A DNA stretch of 64,000 bases from Branchipolynoe longqiensis (GCA_030323885.1 CM059199.1:36154590-36218589), one strand, 5' to 3'. Positions 51,331 to 61,450 are shown, numbered from the stretch's first letter. Numbers and translations: made by a program. Notes: generated by a model not told the origin, from the sequence alone.

Positions 51331-52385
51331 TACAGTATTATCATGTGGTGAATATGTAGCAGATAGGATGTGTTTTATATGTGGAATGTAGCATGGGGTC
51401 TAAATAAGGAATGTAAGATGTGGTCTATAGTATGGTATATAGCAAATTATATATATGTCGAATATTGCATGGGATATATGTGTGGAACATAACCAGGGAT
51501 TTATATGTGAAATATAGCATGTGGTCTATATGTGGAATGTAGCATTGTGTCTATATGTGGACTGTAAGATGTGGTCTATAGTATGGTATATAGCAAATTA
51601 TATATATGTCGAATATTGCATTGGATATATGTGTGGAACATAACCAGGGGTTTATATGTGAAATATAGCATGTGGTCTATATGTGGAATGTAGCATTGTG
51701 TCTATATGTGGACTGTAAGATGTGGTCTATAGTATGGTATATAGCAAATTATATATATGTCGAATATTGCATTGGATATATGTGTGGAACATAACCAGGG
51801 GTTTATATGTGAAATATAGCATGTGGTCTATATGTGGAATGTAGCATCGTGTCTATATGTGGACTGTAAGATGTGGTCTATAGTATGGTATATAGCAAAT
51901 TATATATATGTTGAATATTGCATTGGATATATGTGTGGAACATAACCAGGGGTTTATATGTGAAAGATAGCATGTGGTCTATATGTGGAATGTAGCACGG
52001 GGTCTATATGTGGCATGTAAGAGGTCGTCTATAGTATGGTATATAGCAAATTATATATACGTAGAATATTGCATGGGATATATATGTGGAAAATAACCAG
52101 GGATGTATGTGACATATATCAGGCTGTCTATATTTGAAATATGGCATATTATCTATATATGGAATATAACATGTGGTGTACATGTGGAAAATAACATGCA
52201 TTCTATATTTATAATATAGCATATGATCTATACGTGGAATAATGCATGTGGTATGTATGTGGAAAATAGCATATAATCGATATTTAGAATATAGAATGTG
52301 GACTAAATGTGGAACATATACTGTGGTATATATGTGGGATATAGCATGTGGTGTATATGTAGAATATAGTATAGATAGGAAAGTA
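51330..52385. repeat. ~25-bp array with exact 151-bp higher-order period
   Basis: The marker AGCAAATTATATATA-type segment occurs at 51441, 51592, 51743, 51894 and 52045, exactly 151 bp apart each time. Each 151-bp unit contains about six subunits (GAATATTGCATTGGATATAT, GGAACATAACCAGGGGTTTA, GAAATATAGCATGTGGTCTA, GGAATGTAGCATTGTGTCTA, GGACTGTAAGATGTGGTCTA). Middle units are nearly identical; outer subunits to 52385 are diverged. Confidence 0.9.
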
Positions 52386-52575
52386 TTAATCGGGGGAAGG
52401 ACTGCATGGTGCCACCTGCCGAAATGTATCGTGTTCAATATTGTTCAGCAGAAGAAATCTTTGACAGAAATCATTCCATCCCAATCTGATGAAAATTTAC
52501 CGCGATTTAAAATTGTTGGCTTTGCTAAACATTTATCGGGTAGGATGGCCTACAGATGATGAACAGAAATGCGAT
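52385..52575. other. No gene recognised
   Basis: The end of a 105-codon frame reads a fairly ordinary QQKKSLTEIIPSQSDENLP segment. No family recognised. Confidence 0.2.
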
Positions 52576-52750
52576 TGTAGTCTGCCTTCAGCTCTCAGGC
52601 AATGAGCAACATACGCATGCGGATAGGGTGGTTTCATCCGGGAGCCAATGCAGTGTCACGGGTAGGAGACTAGCCACACAATAGTAAGAAATGTGGCTTT
52701 GAATCTTGCTCGAGGCGCAATGTTTCTGTCCTTTCCATTAACCACATAAC
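52576..52750 (+). mobile_element. Diverged solo LTR of the TRIM family
   Basis: Begins TGTAGTCTGCCTTCAGCTCTCAGGC split as TGTAGTCTGCC and CAGCTCTCAGGCAATGAGC; then GGGAGCC and a tRNA-like region ending GAGGCGCAATGTTTC. The order and spacing match the LTR at 38927-39108 read on its minus strand. The B-box region is decayed (TGGCTTTGAATCTTGC). Confidence 0.6.
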
Positions 52751-53035
52751 AACAATTACTTGTTTTAAACCTGCATCATTGTAATCAAATTTTGACATTT
52801 GACAAGAGTAGATATTTTTACTGCAGACAAAAAGAATGGTGCAGAATAGAAAACAAATAACCGTATTTACGGTTCAGAATATATTTTGTATGTCACCCAA
52901 TAAAGAAAAACACCCACTAAATTAACTTGCGTCAAATCGGTTACAATCTTAAGGATTATTTAAAAGTGTACACATTGTTAATGAAGAATAAACAGCTTGC
53001 GAAATTATGTTAGAATCTGACGATACTTTATGGAT
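52750..53035. other. AT-rich, unannotated
   Basis: Nothing recognised. Confidence 0.3.
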
Positions 53036-53715
53036 CCTTCTCCCCTCCCATCCTTCCCTATGCCTCCATACCCCTGATCCCACTTCGACCAGCCAACACA
53101 CCCCACATACACCGACACACCACACCACCACCCCATCCCCCTCCCCCACACACACCCCATACATCCACACCGCACAACCACACCCAACACCCCACGCCCC
53201 ACACCACACACCACACACCCCACATCCACACACTCCACACTCCACGCCCACCGCCACCCACACCACCCATACCACCCACCCCACACATCCCACACACCCC
53301 ACACATCCACACACCAAACCACAGCCCACACCCCACACCAGACCCCACACACCCCACATCCACACACCACACCCACCGCCACCCACACCCCCCATAACAC
53401 CCGCCCCGCACATCCCACACACCCCACATACATCACCCACACCCAAACACATCCCACACATCCCACCCATGCCATCCACCCAACCCACCCCCACAAACCG
53501 CCACCCACACCACCCATACCACACCCTGTACTTCCCACACACCCCACCCACACCACCCACACCCACACCCACACCCACACACACACACATCCCACCCATC
53601 CCACCGACGCCATCCGCCCATCTCACCCGCACACACCCGCACACACCCGCACACACCCGCACACACCACCGACACACCATAGCACCACATACACCACCAC
53701 CACATACATACATCT
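53035..53715. repeat. CA/CCCACA-rich tract with spurious long ORFs
   Basis: Units such as CCACACACCCCACATCC and CCGCCACCCACACCACCC recur at irregular intervals. The plus frame of 236 codons and minus frames of 202-254 codons arise from T- or A-poor strands. Confidence 0.85.
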
Positions 53716-53719
53716 AGGT

Positions 53720-53935
53720 ACTGACAATGCCGCCCCTATGCGCCCCAGCCTTAAGGTGAGAACGCTGCGCCCAGGACTCACCTGTGAGATTGCCTCTTCA
53801 CGGTCATGTGGGATGTGGGTGGATGGGTGGGTGTTGGGAGGGAAGGGGCATTTTCCTAAAGCTGCTGCTCTAACGGGCAGGTTCTCAGTGGTGGTACGCC
53901 TCAATTAGGAGCCGTTGTAGTAAGTTCAAAACACT
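53720..53935. other. Unannotated; donor-like motif on the minus strand
   Basis: The complement of 53780-53795 reads CACAGGTGAGTCCTGG, a strong splice-donor consensus. The upstream frame is open for about 40 codons but lacks an ATG and a clear acceptor. Too little to call an exon. Confidence 0.2.
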
Positions 53936-53937
53936 AC

Positions 53938-54110
53938 CCCACACAAACACTATGGTAGTGTTTTCAACCTAGGTTCAAAACACTATGGTAGTGTTTTTTC
54001 AACCTAGTTGAAGGTAGGTTCAAAAGGCTACTGTGGCGATGCTAAAAACACTGTCCTTAAGTTCAAAATACTAACTTTAAGTTCAAAACACTACTCTAAA
54101 TATTTTTGTA
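53938..54110. repeat. ~38-bp tandem repeat
   Basis: GGTTCAAAACACTATGGTAG and TGTTTTTTCAACCTAG alternate, then AAGTTCAAAA...CTAACTTTAAGTTC units follow. ACACTATGGTAGTGTTTT is a hairpin within each unit. Confidence 0.65.
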
Positions 54111-54139
54111 TAATTGCTGCATATTCATTTTCATTTGTA

Positions 54140-54330
54140 GTAGGGTGAGGCAGTATAGAGTAGCGTGGGGCAGTATGCAGTAAGGTGGGGCAGTATGCAG
54201 TAGTGTGGGGAAGAATGCAGTAGGATGGGGCAGTGTACAGTAGGGTGATGCAGTATGCAGTAGGGTGGGGCAGTGTGCAGTAGCATGGGGAAGTATGAAA
54301 TAGGGTGGTGCAGTATGTAGTAAGATGGGG
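54140..54330. repeat. 20-bp minisatellite (GTAGGGTGGGGCAGTATGCA)
   Basis: About nine or ten units with CAGTATGCAGTAGGGTGGGG variation. Confidence 0.85.
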
Positions 54331-54720
54331 GAGTAGGGGTGGTTGTTGTTGGTTGCTGTTTTATGTCCTAGTGATATGTAAGGGCAGGGGGAGGGTAGGA
54401 GCGTGGGTCAGGGAAGGGGAGAGAGGGTGAAGGGAGTGGGGCGGTAGGGGGAGCTGAGGGCGAGCGGGAAGGGGAAAGGGGGACGGGGAAGGGTGGGACA
54501 GGTGGGCCGGGGGAGGGAACGGAGGAGAAGCGGAGGATGGGCTGGAGGGGGAGGGTACAGAGGGCTGTAGGGGGAGGGGAGTGAAGGCTGGTTGGGGAGG
54601 GGAGGGAGGGCTTGCGGGGGAGGGGAGTTAAGGCTGGTGGGGAGGGGAGAGAGGGATGGCGGGGGAGAGGAGGGTAGCCGGGTGGGGGAGGGGCGGGGGG
54701 GGGGAGCGGGGGCGCAAGGT
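54330..54720. repeat. SINE A stub followed by G-rich purine tract
   Basis: 54330-54378 carries GTTGTTGTTGGTTGCTGTTT and ATGTCCTAGTGATATG (minus-strand SINE 3' end). 54385-54720 is GGGGAGGGGA-type sequence with no fixed period; the 133-codon minus frame is compositional. Confidence 0.75.
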
Positions 54721-54835
54721 TGACCGAGTCATCAGCCCTCCGGGGTATCAAGTGCGGCGACAGTCGCACAAATAACAGTCAACCGCCACCCACCCCCACT
54801 CACACGACCCACCACTCACCACTCACCAGCCACCG

Positions 54836-55040
54836 ACAGCAGCAATTGCCCAAGTCTGGCGAATGGAAGGTCTCTAATTGTGTTCATATCTTCAATCACA
54901 GAAGGGAGTGTTTTGGTTGTTGTTGCTGGACGTTCTCTGCTTTTAAGTTCTACCATGGCATGGTACATTTCGGGAATGATCATCCCCTTAAATTTAAAAC
55001 TGAAACATTCCATGTCATTGGGGATTGAACCCTTCCGAAT
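54836..55040 (-). CDS. Weak candidate internal exon
   Basis: On the minus strand a ~65-codon frame has natural composition, including FKFKGMIIPEMYHAMVELKS and TLPSVIEDMNTIRDLPFARL. It ends at GTGGCTG|GTGAGTGG, a donor-like sequence near 54836. The 5' boundary is uncertain: AG dinucleotides exist near 55045, but no good pyrimidine tract is visible. It is surrounded by low-complexity tracts. I recognise no family, so function is unknown; a fragment of an unannotated gene or a chance frame are both possible. Confidence 0.3.
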
Positions 55041-55330
55041 GGGGAGCCCGCTATGCTTACTCCCTCTCCCAGTGCCCGCAACCACTCCACCCTTCCTTTC
55101 ACATACACACCCACCCCTGCCACACACACACTCAAATTCATACTGCCATTCCCCTCACTCACCCATCTCGACAGCTATGCACACAGAACCCTGCCCCCTT
55201 CCAGCACTCCAGCCCGGCCCCCATATACACCCTCCATAACCCATACGCCCCCATGTGTCAGCACAAGTGAGACAGTGTGTGTTAAGGGTGTCTGTTTGAT
55301 ATGGTGTGAGACCGGTACATGTCGGCTACA
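55041..55330. other. CA/CT-rich unannotated
   Basis: CACACACCCACCCC and CCATATACACCCTCC runs; open frames are compositional. Confidence 0.4.
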
Positions 55331-56200
55331 TACTATGTGTGTTCTCGGCAGGGGGTGAGGAGGAGAAAGGGGGAGGGAGGATGAGAGAGCGGGGAGCAAA
55401 GGGAGGAGAAGGGAGCAAGGGGTAAGGAAGGAAGGGTAGAAGCAGGGAGCAGGGAGGAGGAGGGAGGAGGAGGGAGGAGTGAGGAGGAGGGAGGAGGTAG
55501 GAGGAAGGAGTGAGGAGGAGGGCGGAGGGATGTGGAGAGGAGGAGGGGAGGGATGAGCGGAAGGAGCAGGGAGAGGTGGAGAGCAGGGGTTGGAGAAGGG
55601 GAGGGGAGGAGGGAGAGGTGGAGAGGAGAGTATGGAGAAGGGAAGGATGAGAAGGGAATGACGAGAAGGTAAGGATGGGAAGGAAAGGGGGAGGAGGGAA
55701 GGGGAGGAGGAGGGAGATCTGAAGCGGAGAGGAGAGGAAAGGAGACGAGAGGAGAGGACAGGAGATGAGAGGACAGGTGATGTGAGGAGAGTAGAGGACA
55801 GCTGATCAGAGAAGAGGGCAGGAGCCGAGAGGAGAGGACAGGTGATGGGAGGAGACGAGAGGAGAGGCGGGAGGAGACGGGAGGAGACGAGAGGAGACGA
55901 GAGGAGACGGGAGGAGATGAGAGGAGACGATAGGAGACGAGAGGAGACGAGAGGAGACGAGAGGAGACGAGAGGAGATGAGAGGAGAGGAGATGAGAGGA
56001 GACGAGATGAGACAAGATCAGAGGAGATGAGAGGAGACGAGAGGAGATGAGAGGAGACGAGAGGAGACGAGAGTAGACGAGAGGAGACGAGAGTAGACAA
56101 GAGGAGACGAGAGGAGATGAGAGAAGATGAGAGGAGGTTAGAGGAGACAAGAGGAGATGAGAGGAGACGAGAGGAGATGAAAGGCAGTGAGGAGGTGATC
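55330..56200. repeat. ~870-bp purine tract with GAGGAGACGA minisatellite
   Basis: 55350-55840 is GGGAGGAGG-type purine sequence. 55840-56190 is a 10-bp GAGGAGACGA/GAGGAGATGA array with few interruptions. Pyrimidines are rare on the plus strand throughout. The 255- and 193-codon minus frames (Ser/Leu/Pro repeats) mirror the array. Confidence 0.9.
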
Positions 56201-56404
56201 GAGAAGGGAAGCGACAGGGGGAACGCAAAAGAAGGCGGGAGGGTGGGCGGTAAAATATCTGGTGTAGGCTCTCAGCAATGTTTTGTGCGAGGTGGGATGT
56301 GTGGGTGAAAGGGGTAAGGTATATGCATGACCTCGCAGTCAGGTTAGCCACCACCACCTCTCTCCACACAAACACACACATACACACACATACTCAAGCC
56401 GCAC

Positions 56405-56735
56405 CCACACACCACCCCCTGATACCACCAGGCCCCTATTTGCCCTCCGTCTCAGAGTGTAAGATGTTGTCAGCCCTTTCCATAGACGTACCTCAGCAGC
56501 GGTCAACAAACCCCTCGAAAGCTCTGAATGCCGCGGCACGGCCGGCACCGGGCAACAGTATCCGGTACCTGGCAACACCTACAGCAGCCTTCACCGAAGG
56601 CAACTGGAGTCTACCTGCCAGCATTGGCTGCCCACAAAGACCCGGCTTGTGTTTCCTTCGTCCAGGCGCCTTCGTCTTGTATGTACAGAGTATTCCACAT
56701 GGTGGTGGATCACACTGTAAGATGTGGTCATGAAT
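56405..56735 (+). CDS. Weak exon candidate
   Basis: The second half of a 151-codon frame (from about 56440) has even composition, e.g. SECKMLSALSIDVPQQRSTN and AARPAPGNSIRYLATPTAAF, and ends at a TGA near 56731. The first half is array-derived (His/Thr). GC content is higher than the flanks and the CpG-containing GCCGCGGCACGGCCGGCACC lies near 56530. No domain recognised; confidence is low. Confidence 0.25.
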
Positions 56736-56801
56736 GATGTTGGTGTCAGGGATGTATCACCTCCCCCCCTCCCCTTGTGACCCCTCGCTACTTGTACATA
56801 C

Positions 56802-57022
56802 ATGACCAGATGGGAGGGCCAAATGAGTTGAGCATCTGTCTCCCTATTTTGTAGATCATGGTATTCAAATCCACAAGTTTGAACTCTGGTTGAGTCAAAC
56901 TAAAGACTTAAAAATTGATGCTTCTCACTTCCTAGCCGGGTGCTCGGCATAATTAGGATATGGCAAGGACTCTGCATCCTGATATGCCAATAGATGTTGC
57001 CAGTATGTAAAACACCAACATA
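56802..57022 (+). mobile_element. SINE family A with internal deletion
   Basis: Type-1 head TGACCAGATGGGAGGGCCAA to GGCAAGGACTC, then directly GCATCCTGATATGCCAATAG and tail GTAAAACACCAAC. About 110 bp of the body is missing. Confidence 0.8.
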
Positions 57023-57039
57023 CATGCTTAAGCAGTGAT

Positions 57040-57255
57040 CTAATGTCTAAATTTGCTAGCTCAAATTCAAATTCAAATTCAAATTCTGCGCTTTGGTCAA
57101 ATAATAAGTTAAACTTTCATGGGGCTATAAGTTGTATTCCAATGAGATTGGTGTTTCCGCCAATGTTTAATTATGTATCTAATGTATTTACACATATTAT
57201 ATATAAAGTCTGTCCTCATAATCTACCTTACTTTATATCTAAGTAACTTTGATTA
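57040..57255. repeat. (AAATTC)n and unannotated DNA
   Basis: Five AAATTC units at 57059-57086; the rest to 57255 is AT-rich with no recognised feature. Confidence 0.6.
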
Positions 57256-57500
57256 TAACTGACGAGTCCTGAATGGAGTGGAAGTGGAAACATGCGCAAT
57301 TAATATTGGCATGCACATCAAAATTGTGACACCATAGGGTTCAATAGTAACTGGTTCTATTACATAGATGCAGTAGTCCTGACTACACAGCAACACATGA
57401 TTAATATGTACACCAGTATCTAATTAAGGTGGGGATATAGGATCAAAGCTAGATAACTGTTTTTGGTGTGGTAAATGTGGTCCTTTTATCAGACATCTTT
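57255..57500. mobile_element. Decayed TTAA-type MITE fragment
   Basis: GGCATGCACATCAAAATTGT, AACTGGTTCTATTACATAGA and GATCAAAGCTAGATAACTGT follow the order of the interior of 63394-63740. Terminal repeats are not recognisable. Confidence 0.5.
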
Positions 57501-57544
57501 CAGTTCAGCGGATGAGAAATTCCTTCCATTGATACCGGTGTAAT

Positions 57545-58038
57545 GATTTCAACTTCCCCCCTTCCCAAGTTCCCCCACCCCCCGGCAATCTGAAAACGTT
57601 TTTAACTTCCCTCCGGGGAAATTAAAAACGTTTTCAGATTCCTGGGGGGAACTTAAAAACAGTTTTCAGATTCCTCCCCCTATTTTCAAATTCCCCCCTC
57701 CAGGAATTTAAAATTGTTTAAAAAACTTTAAAAAACGTTTTAAATTTCAGACCTATAATATTTTTTTCTTAACCATCTTGGAGACTTTTTGTGTCATTTG
57801 TGGTTAAATATGTTTTATTGTACTAGTAATAATTTCCATTATGCTATTCTCTGTATATTATAATATTTGTCATGAAAAATAACAAAAAATAACAAAAGTA
57901 AAGAAAATTCCCCAAAAATGGGGGGGAGGGAAAGTTAAAATGAAGGAGGGAATTTGAAAACTTTTTCAAATTCCCTTGGGAGGAATTTGAAAACGTTTTC
58001 AAGTTCCTGCGGGGGAACTTGAATATGGGGGGAATTTT
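57545..58038. mobile_element. ~490-bp foldback element with AAACGTTTT arms
   Basis: The left arm is C-rich with AAACGTTTTT (CTGAAAACGTTTTTAACTTC, GGGGAAATTAAAAACGTTTT). The right arm is its inverse (GAATTTGAAAACGTTTTCAA, GTTCCTGCGGGGGAACTTGA, GGGGGGAATTTTAAA). The arms are made of ~35-50-bp subunits alternating runs of C/G with AAAACGTTTT. Exact ends are unclear. Confidence 0.6.
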
Positions 58039-58044
58039 AAATCT

Positions 58045-58358
58045 TTACAGCGGGCACGATTCGGAAGATTGCAGGCCTCCCGTGTGGGAGATCGGAAGTT
58101 CAATTCCGGGTCGAGTCAAGTGATACTTGTTGCTTCCTAGCTAGGCGCTCGACAATAATAGGATAGGACAAGGATGGATTAGCTCAGTATCAGGATAATG
58201 CAAATGAGTGGGCTATCAGGTCATGGTGCTGGTGGCCTGATTTCCCAGTTGGGCATCACTATTAAGTTGCCATGAGTGTGCACTGTCACAACTTGGTACC
58301 CGTCCTGATATGACCTTAGATGCTGCCAGGATGTAAATCTCCAACAAACAACGAACCT
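58045..58358 (+). mobile_element. SINE family A, full length, type-2 head
   Basis: Head AGCGGGCACGATTCGGAAGA, B-box region GAAGTTCAATTCCGGG; tail GGATGTAAATCTCCAACAAA. About 12 bp around the CAATGACTTAC block is missing. Confidence 0.88.
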
Positions 58359-58386
58359 TCCCTGGCTATCTTCATTTCATCCTATA

Positions 58387-58973
58387 GAGGCTCAGTCACA
58401 CCTTATCGGATTGGGGTACTGTATAGAAAACGGACACTGTCTGGTGAAATACGTCAATGTCCGTTTCATATACGGTACGCATCCGGCATGTCCGTTCTCA
58501 GTCCAGTGGTGTCCGGTGTGTACGGTGGCAAGTTTTGAACATGCACAAAACTTGACACCGCCAGACTGACGTATACGGTTGGTGTCCGTTTTAAGTCTGT
58601 TTAGTCCGTTTTGTCTGGTACATGTCCGGTACCCATCCGTTACATCCCCGGTTTGCTTCCTGCAGAGTCGTTGACTGTGTTGGAGGAATTCGGTGCGTCG
58701 TGTTTTTTTTGCGCATCTGTGACAGTCAGGTGGCTATTCATTAATGTTTGGTCCGTCCGTTTGACCTTTGGTTGTCATCCGGTTATTGTCTAGTTATCGT
58801 TCGGTCGTTATTCATTAATGTATGTTCCTTGTCCGTTTAGCGTCTGTTTCGTCCAGTGGAAAGCGCAACATTTCGACACATTTCGGTACATTTTGATACC
58901 GAACCCCACCGGACTAGACAATTCTTTGTCTGGTTGTGTCCGGTACTCAATCTGGTAAGGTGTGAAAGGCACG
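58387..58973. mobile_element. Foldback-type element F5
   Basis: 587 bp between TA at 58385-58386 and 58974-58975. Ends GAGGCTCAGTCACACCTTAT and, on the complement, CGTGCCTTTCACACCTTACC; both continue YRGATTGRGGTAC-like. The interior is full of GTCCGGT, TCCGTTT and GTTGTCCGG-type short motifs in both orientations. The end closely matches F2. Confidence 0.75.
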
Positions 58974-58974
58974 T

Positions 58975-59341
58975 AACCTGCAACACCTCCCCACCCCCAC
59001 CACCTACACACATATCCAATCATCAGTACCACACCGTCCACTCATCTGCGCACGCGCATGGCAGTAACTGGTGTTTCCCTTGCCAATTACACTCTTCTAA
59101 TTATATTATCACAAATCACATAGAATACGCGGAAATCATCAGGGCGCTTTGTCACTGCAACTTGACACCCGTCACACAGGCATGACGTCACGGAACACTT
59201 CAATAGTCCAGCAGTCCAAGAAAATGCAAACCCGTCATAATCTCGTCTAGCTGCTACCATCACCCAAAATATAACGATGATAGGGCTCTAGCTTCTAAAT
59301 ATGTAGTTATGCAGTTGCATATCCCCTGACATTGCCAATAT

Positions 59342-59373
<32 letters not shown>

Positions 59374-59505
59374 CATACATATATACATACACAATACATC
59401 TTTTACCGGTTTCCCACCTGAAAATCCCAAACAAAGGCCCTAAAATCACATCCTTAATCCGTGGTTAGATAGATCCATGTGTGGTTTGAATGTGAGGTGA
59501 TTGCG
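58975..59505. other. Unannotated; TA repeat
   Basis: 59341-59390 is a TA/CATATA repeat. No gene is recognised; the 109-codon frame from 58856 crosses the F5 boundary and is not credible. Confidence 0.35.
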
Positions 59506-59508
59506 CTA

Positions 59509-59678
59509 CCCAGTCACACTACAGCTTGCTACCACTTTGCGACCACCTTAGACCAAATAACCGACAGTCACCAGTGATGCCCAGGCATCGGCAACCATTG
59601 TTTTGGTCGCAAAGACGTCACTGGTGACTATGGGTTCTTTGGTCTAAGGTGGTCGCAAGCTGTCGTGTGACTGGGGCT
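59509..59678. mobile_element. 170-bp hairpin element F6
   Basis: Flanked by TA (59507-59508 and 59679-59680). CCCAGTCACACTACAGCTTG on the left and, on the complement of the right, CCCCAGTCACACGACAGCTTG. Further complementary blocks (GCGACCACCTTAGACCAAA; CAGTCACCAGTGATG) make almost the whole element one hairpin. Confidence 0.85.
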
Positions 59679-59777
59679 TAACGGTGTCACAGTGAGAGTA
59701 GGCAGGGACATATTCTGGGAGGGAATGGTAGGAGCGTATGGTCGCAATGTTATTAGGATTGGGAGATGGGTGAGCGG

Positions 59778-59895
59778 ATGGTTTTAATTTTACATCCTGG
59801 CAATATCTAAGGTAATTTCAGGACGGGTACCGACATGTGACAGTGCATACTCATTGCAACTTTATAGTGCTGCCCTACTGGGAAGTCAGGCCGCC
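59778..59895 (-). mobile_element. SINE family A 3' third
   Basis: AATTTTACATCCTGGCAATA, GGACGGGTACCGACATGTGA, GGAAGTCAGGCCGCC. Confidence 0.75.
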
Positions 59896-59981
59896 TTTCA
59901 AACAAATCAACAACTTTTCCACCGAAATTGACACAGATGGTGTTAATTAATCTTATCCAAGCGTTATTTGCTAATGGCAGA

Positions 59982-60312
59982 CAGGATGGCCAATTCAGTT
60001 AGAGCATCCTTCTCCCGTGTTGATAGATCATGGGGTCGTGGGTTCGAACCCTGGTCGAGTCAAATCAATGACTTACAAATTAATACTTGTGGCTCCTAGC
60101 GTGGTGCTCGACATTATTATGATATGGCAAGGAATGGTTGGCTCAGTGTCAGTATAATGGACTGAGTCGGATATCAGGTCCTGGTGCTGGTGGCCTGGTC
60201 GTCCAGTGGGGCAACACTATAAATCACCATGGGGGCGTACTGTCACAAGTCGGTACTCATCCTGATATGACCTTAGATGTTGCTATGACGTAAAACAACA
60301 ACAAACAACCAC
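59982..60312 (+). mobile_element. SINE family A, full length, type-1 head
   Basis: Head CAGGATGGCCAATTCAGTTA, intact B-box GGGTTCGAACCC near 60041, tail GTAAAACAACAACAAACAAC. GCTAATGGCAGA occurs at 59970-59981 and again at 60336-60347, a likely target duplication with about 25 extra bases (CACACGCACCTTCCATGG...) on the 3' side. Confidence 0.9.
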
Positions 60313-60369
60313 ACGCACCTTCCATGGTGATGGCAGCTAATGGCAGAAGGATTGGTGCGTAGCAGACGA

Positions 60370-60830
60370 CATTTTTACTTTGATGTTACCACTGCAGCGG
60401 CGCACAGACGACTTTTGCTGAAGTCATACTTCAGCTGTACTTCGCCAAAGGCAAAGCGCCCTACCTGTCGCCTGTTGCTAGGCTCCCGTTCTATAAATAG
60501 CTTCGGGGCAACGCGCTGATCGTTGTCAGTTTTTACGCCATTCATCAACAAGTCGCCAAGGTTCATAATTCGCGACATGAAACGTGATTCCGCCTGTTCC
60601 CGGCGTGTCGGCCCGTGCACCGCGCCAAACCGCCCGGTGGATTATGCTGACGCGAGCTGCGCATTATGGTGGTGGCGGCGCTGCCGTGCGAGTCGAGTTA
60701 TGGCGCGAATCGGGACGAGTTATGGTACGAATCGGGAACACTACTGAGTAATGTCGCTTCCGCCTCCGCTTCCGCTTCCGCTTCCGCTACTGTGAAAGGT
60801 AGCCATCGCCCAGAACACATTTCGGAGACA
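60370..60830. promoter_or_regulatory. CpG-rich stretch with TATA box, candidate promoter
   Basis: CpG density is clearly higher than in the flanks. TATAAATA at 60492-60499 lies about 36 bases before a TCAGTT initiator-like sequence (60526-60531), slightly longer than usual. Downstream a plus frame starts at ATG 60578 in a CG-rich context and runs about 55 codons; the complement also holds an 81-codon frame (60375-60620) of natural composition (e.g. DNDQRVAPKLFIEREPSNRR). A CTTCCG repeat lies at 60755-60789. Which strand, if any, is transcribed is undecided. Confidence 0.3.
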
Positions 60831-61020
60831 TGTAGTTGCCAACCCTCACTCACCGCCCTCCCATCTCTAGCTCCTGAATGTCCACGGCTAGGGGTGTATT
60901 ACTATTATTATCAATGAGTAACCTGCATTGAAGACCCGGGGGGATGTTCTGATTTGAGAGAATAGCCACTATAACTGAACCACTCGGTTATTATACACTA
61001 AGCAAGACTATTGGGCGAGT
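60830..61020. other. No gene recognised
   Basis: Mixed composition, nothing recognised. Confidence 0.3.
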
Positions 61021-61021
61021 T

Positions 61022-61349
61022 TATTTGTTTGTTGGGTGTTACGTCCTAGCAAGACCTAAGGTAATATTAGGATGGGTACCGACTTGTGACATTGCACACT
61101 CTTGGCAACTTTCTAGTACTACCCCACTGGGAAATCAGTTCATTGAACCCTTGACCCAATATCTCACTCAGTCACATTATCCTGACACTGAGATAACCAG
61201 TCCTTGCCCTATCCTATTAATACCGAGTCCCAGGCTAGGAAGTGACCAGTATCAATTTTAAAGTCATTGGTTTGACTCGACCTGGAACCAAACTTCCGAG
61301 CTTCCGCATGCGAGGCCCGCACAATGCCGATTAGGCCACCGCGCCCGGT
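61022..61349 (-). mobile_element. SINE family A, full length, type-2 head
   Basis: Tail complement TTTATTTGTTTGTTGGGTGT; head ends GATTAGGCCACCGCGCCCGG. Confidence 0.9.
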
Positions 61350-61397
61350 ACTAATGATCAAGTTTAATTGCAATTAACTAATCGCCATGGATAACCT

Positions 61398-61450
61398 CGT
61401 CCTGATATGACCTTAGATGGTACCAGGCCATACAACTCCAACAAAGATCA
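61398..61450 (+). mobile_element. SINE family A 3' stub
   Basis: CGTCCTGATATGACCTTAGA and CATACAACTCCAACAAAG. Confidence 0.7.

Noticed and set aside
51330..52385. CRISPR-like array
   Set aside because: There are no unique spacers of constant length; the 'spacers' are themselves related subunits, and the context is a eukaryotic genome.
53007..53717. 236-codon plus frame and overlapping 254-codon minus frame
   Set aside because: CA-rich low complexity; both strands open at once, no domain.
55333..56100. 255-codon Ser/Leu/Pro-rich minus frame
   Set aside because: Complement of a 10-bp purine minisatellite whose units contain no stop codon in any frame.
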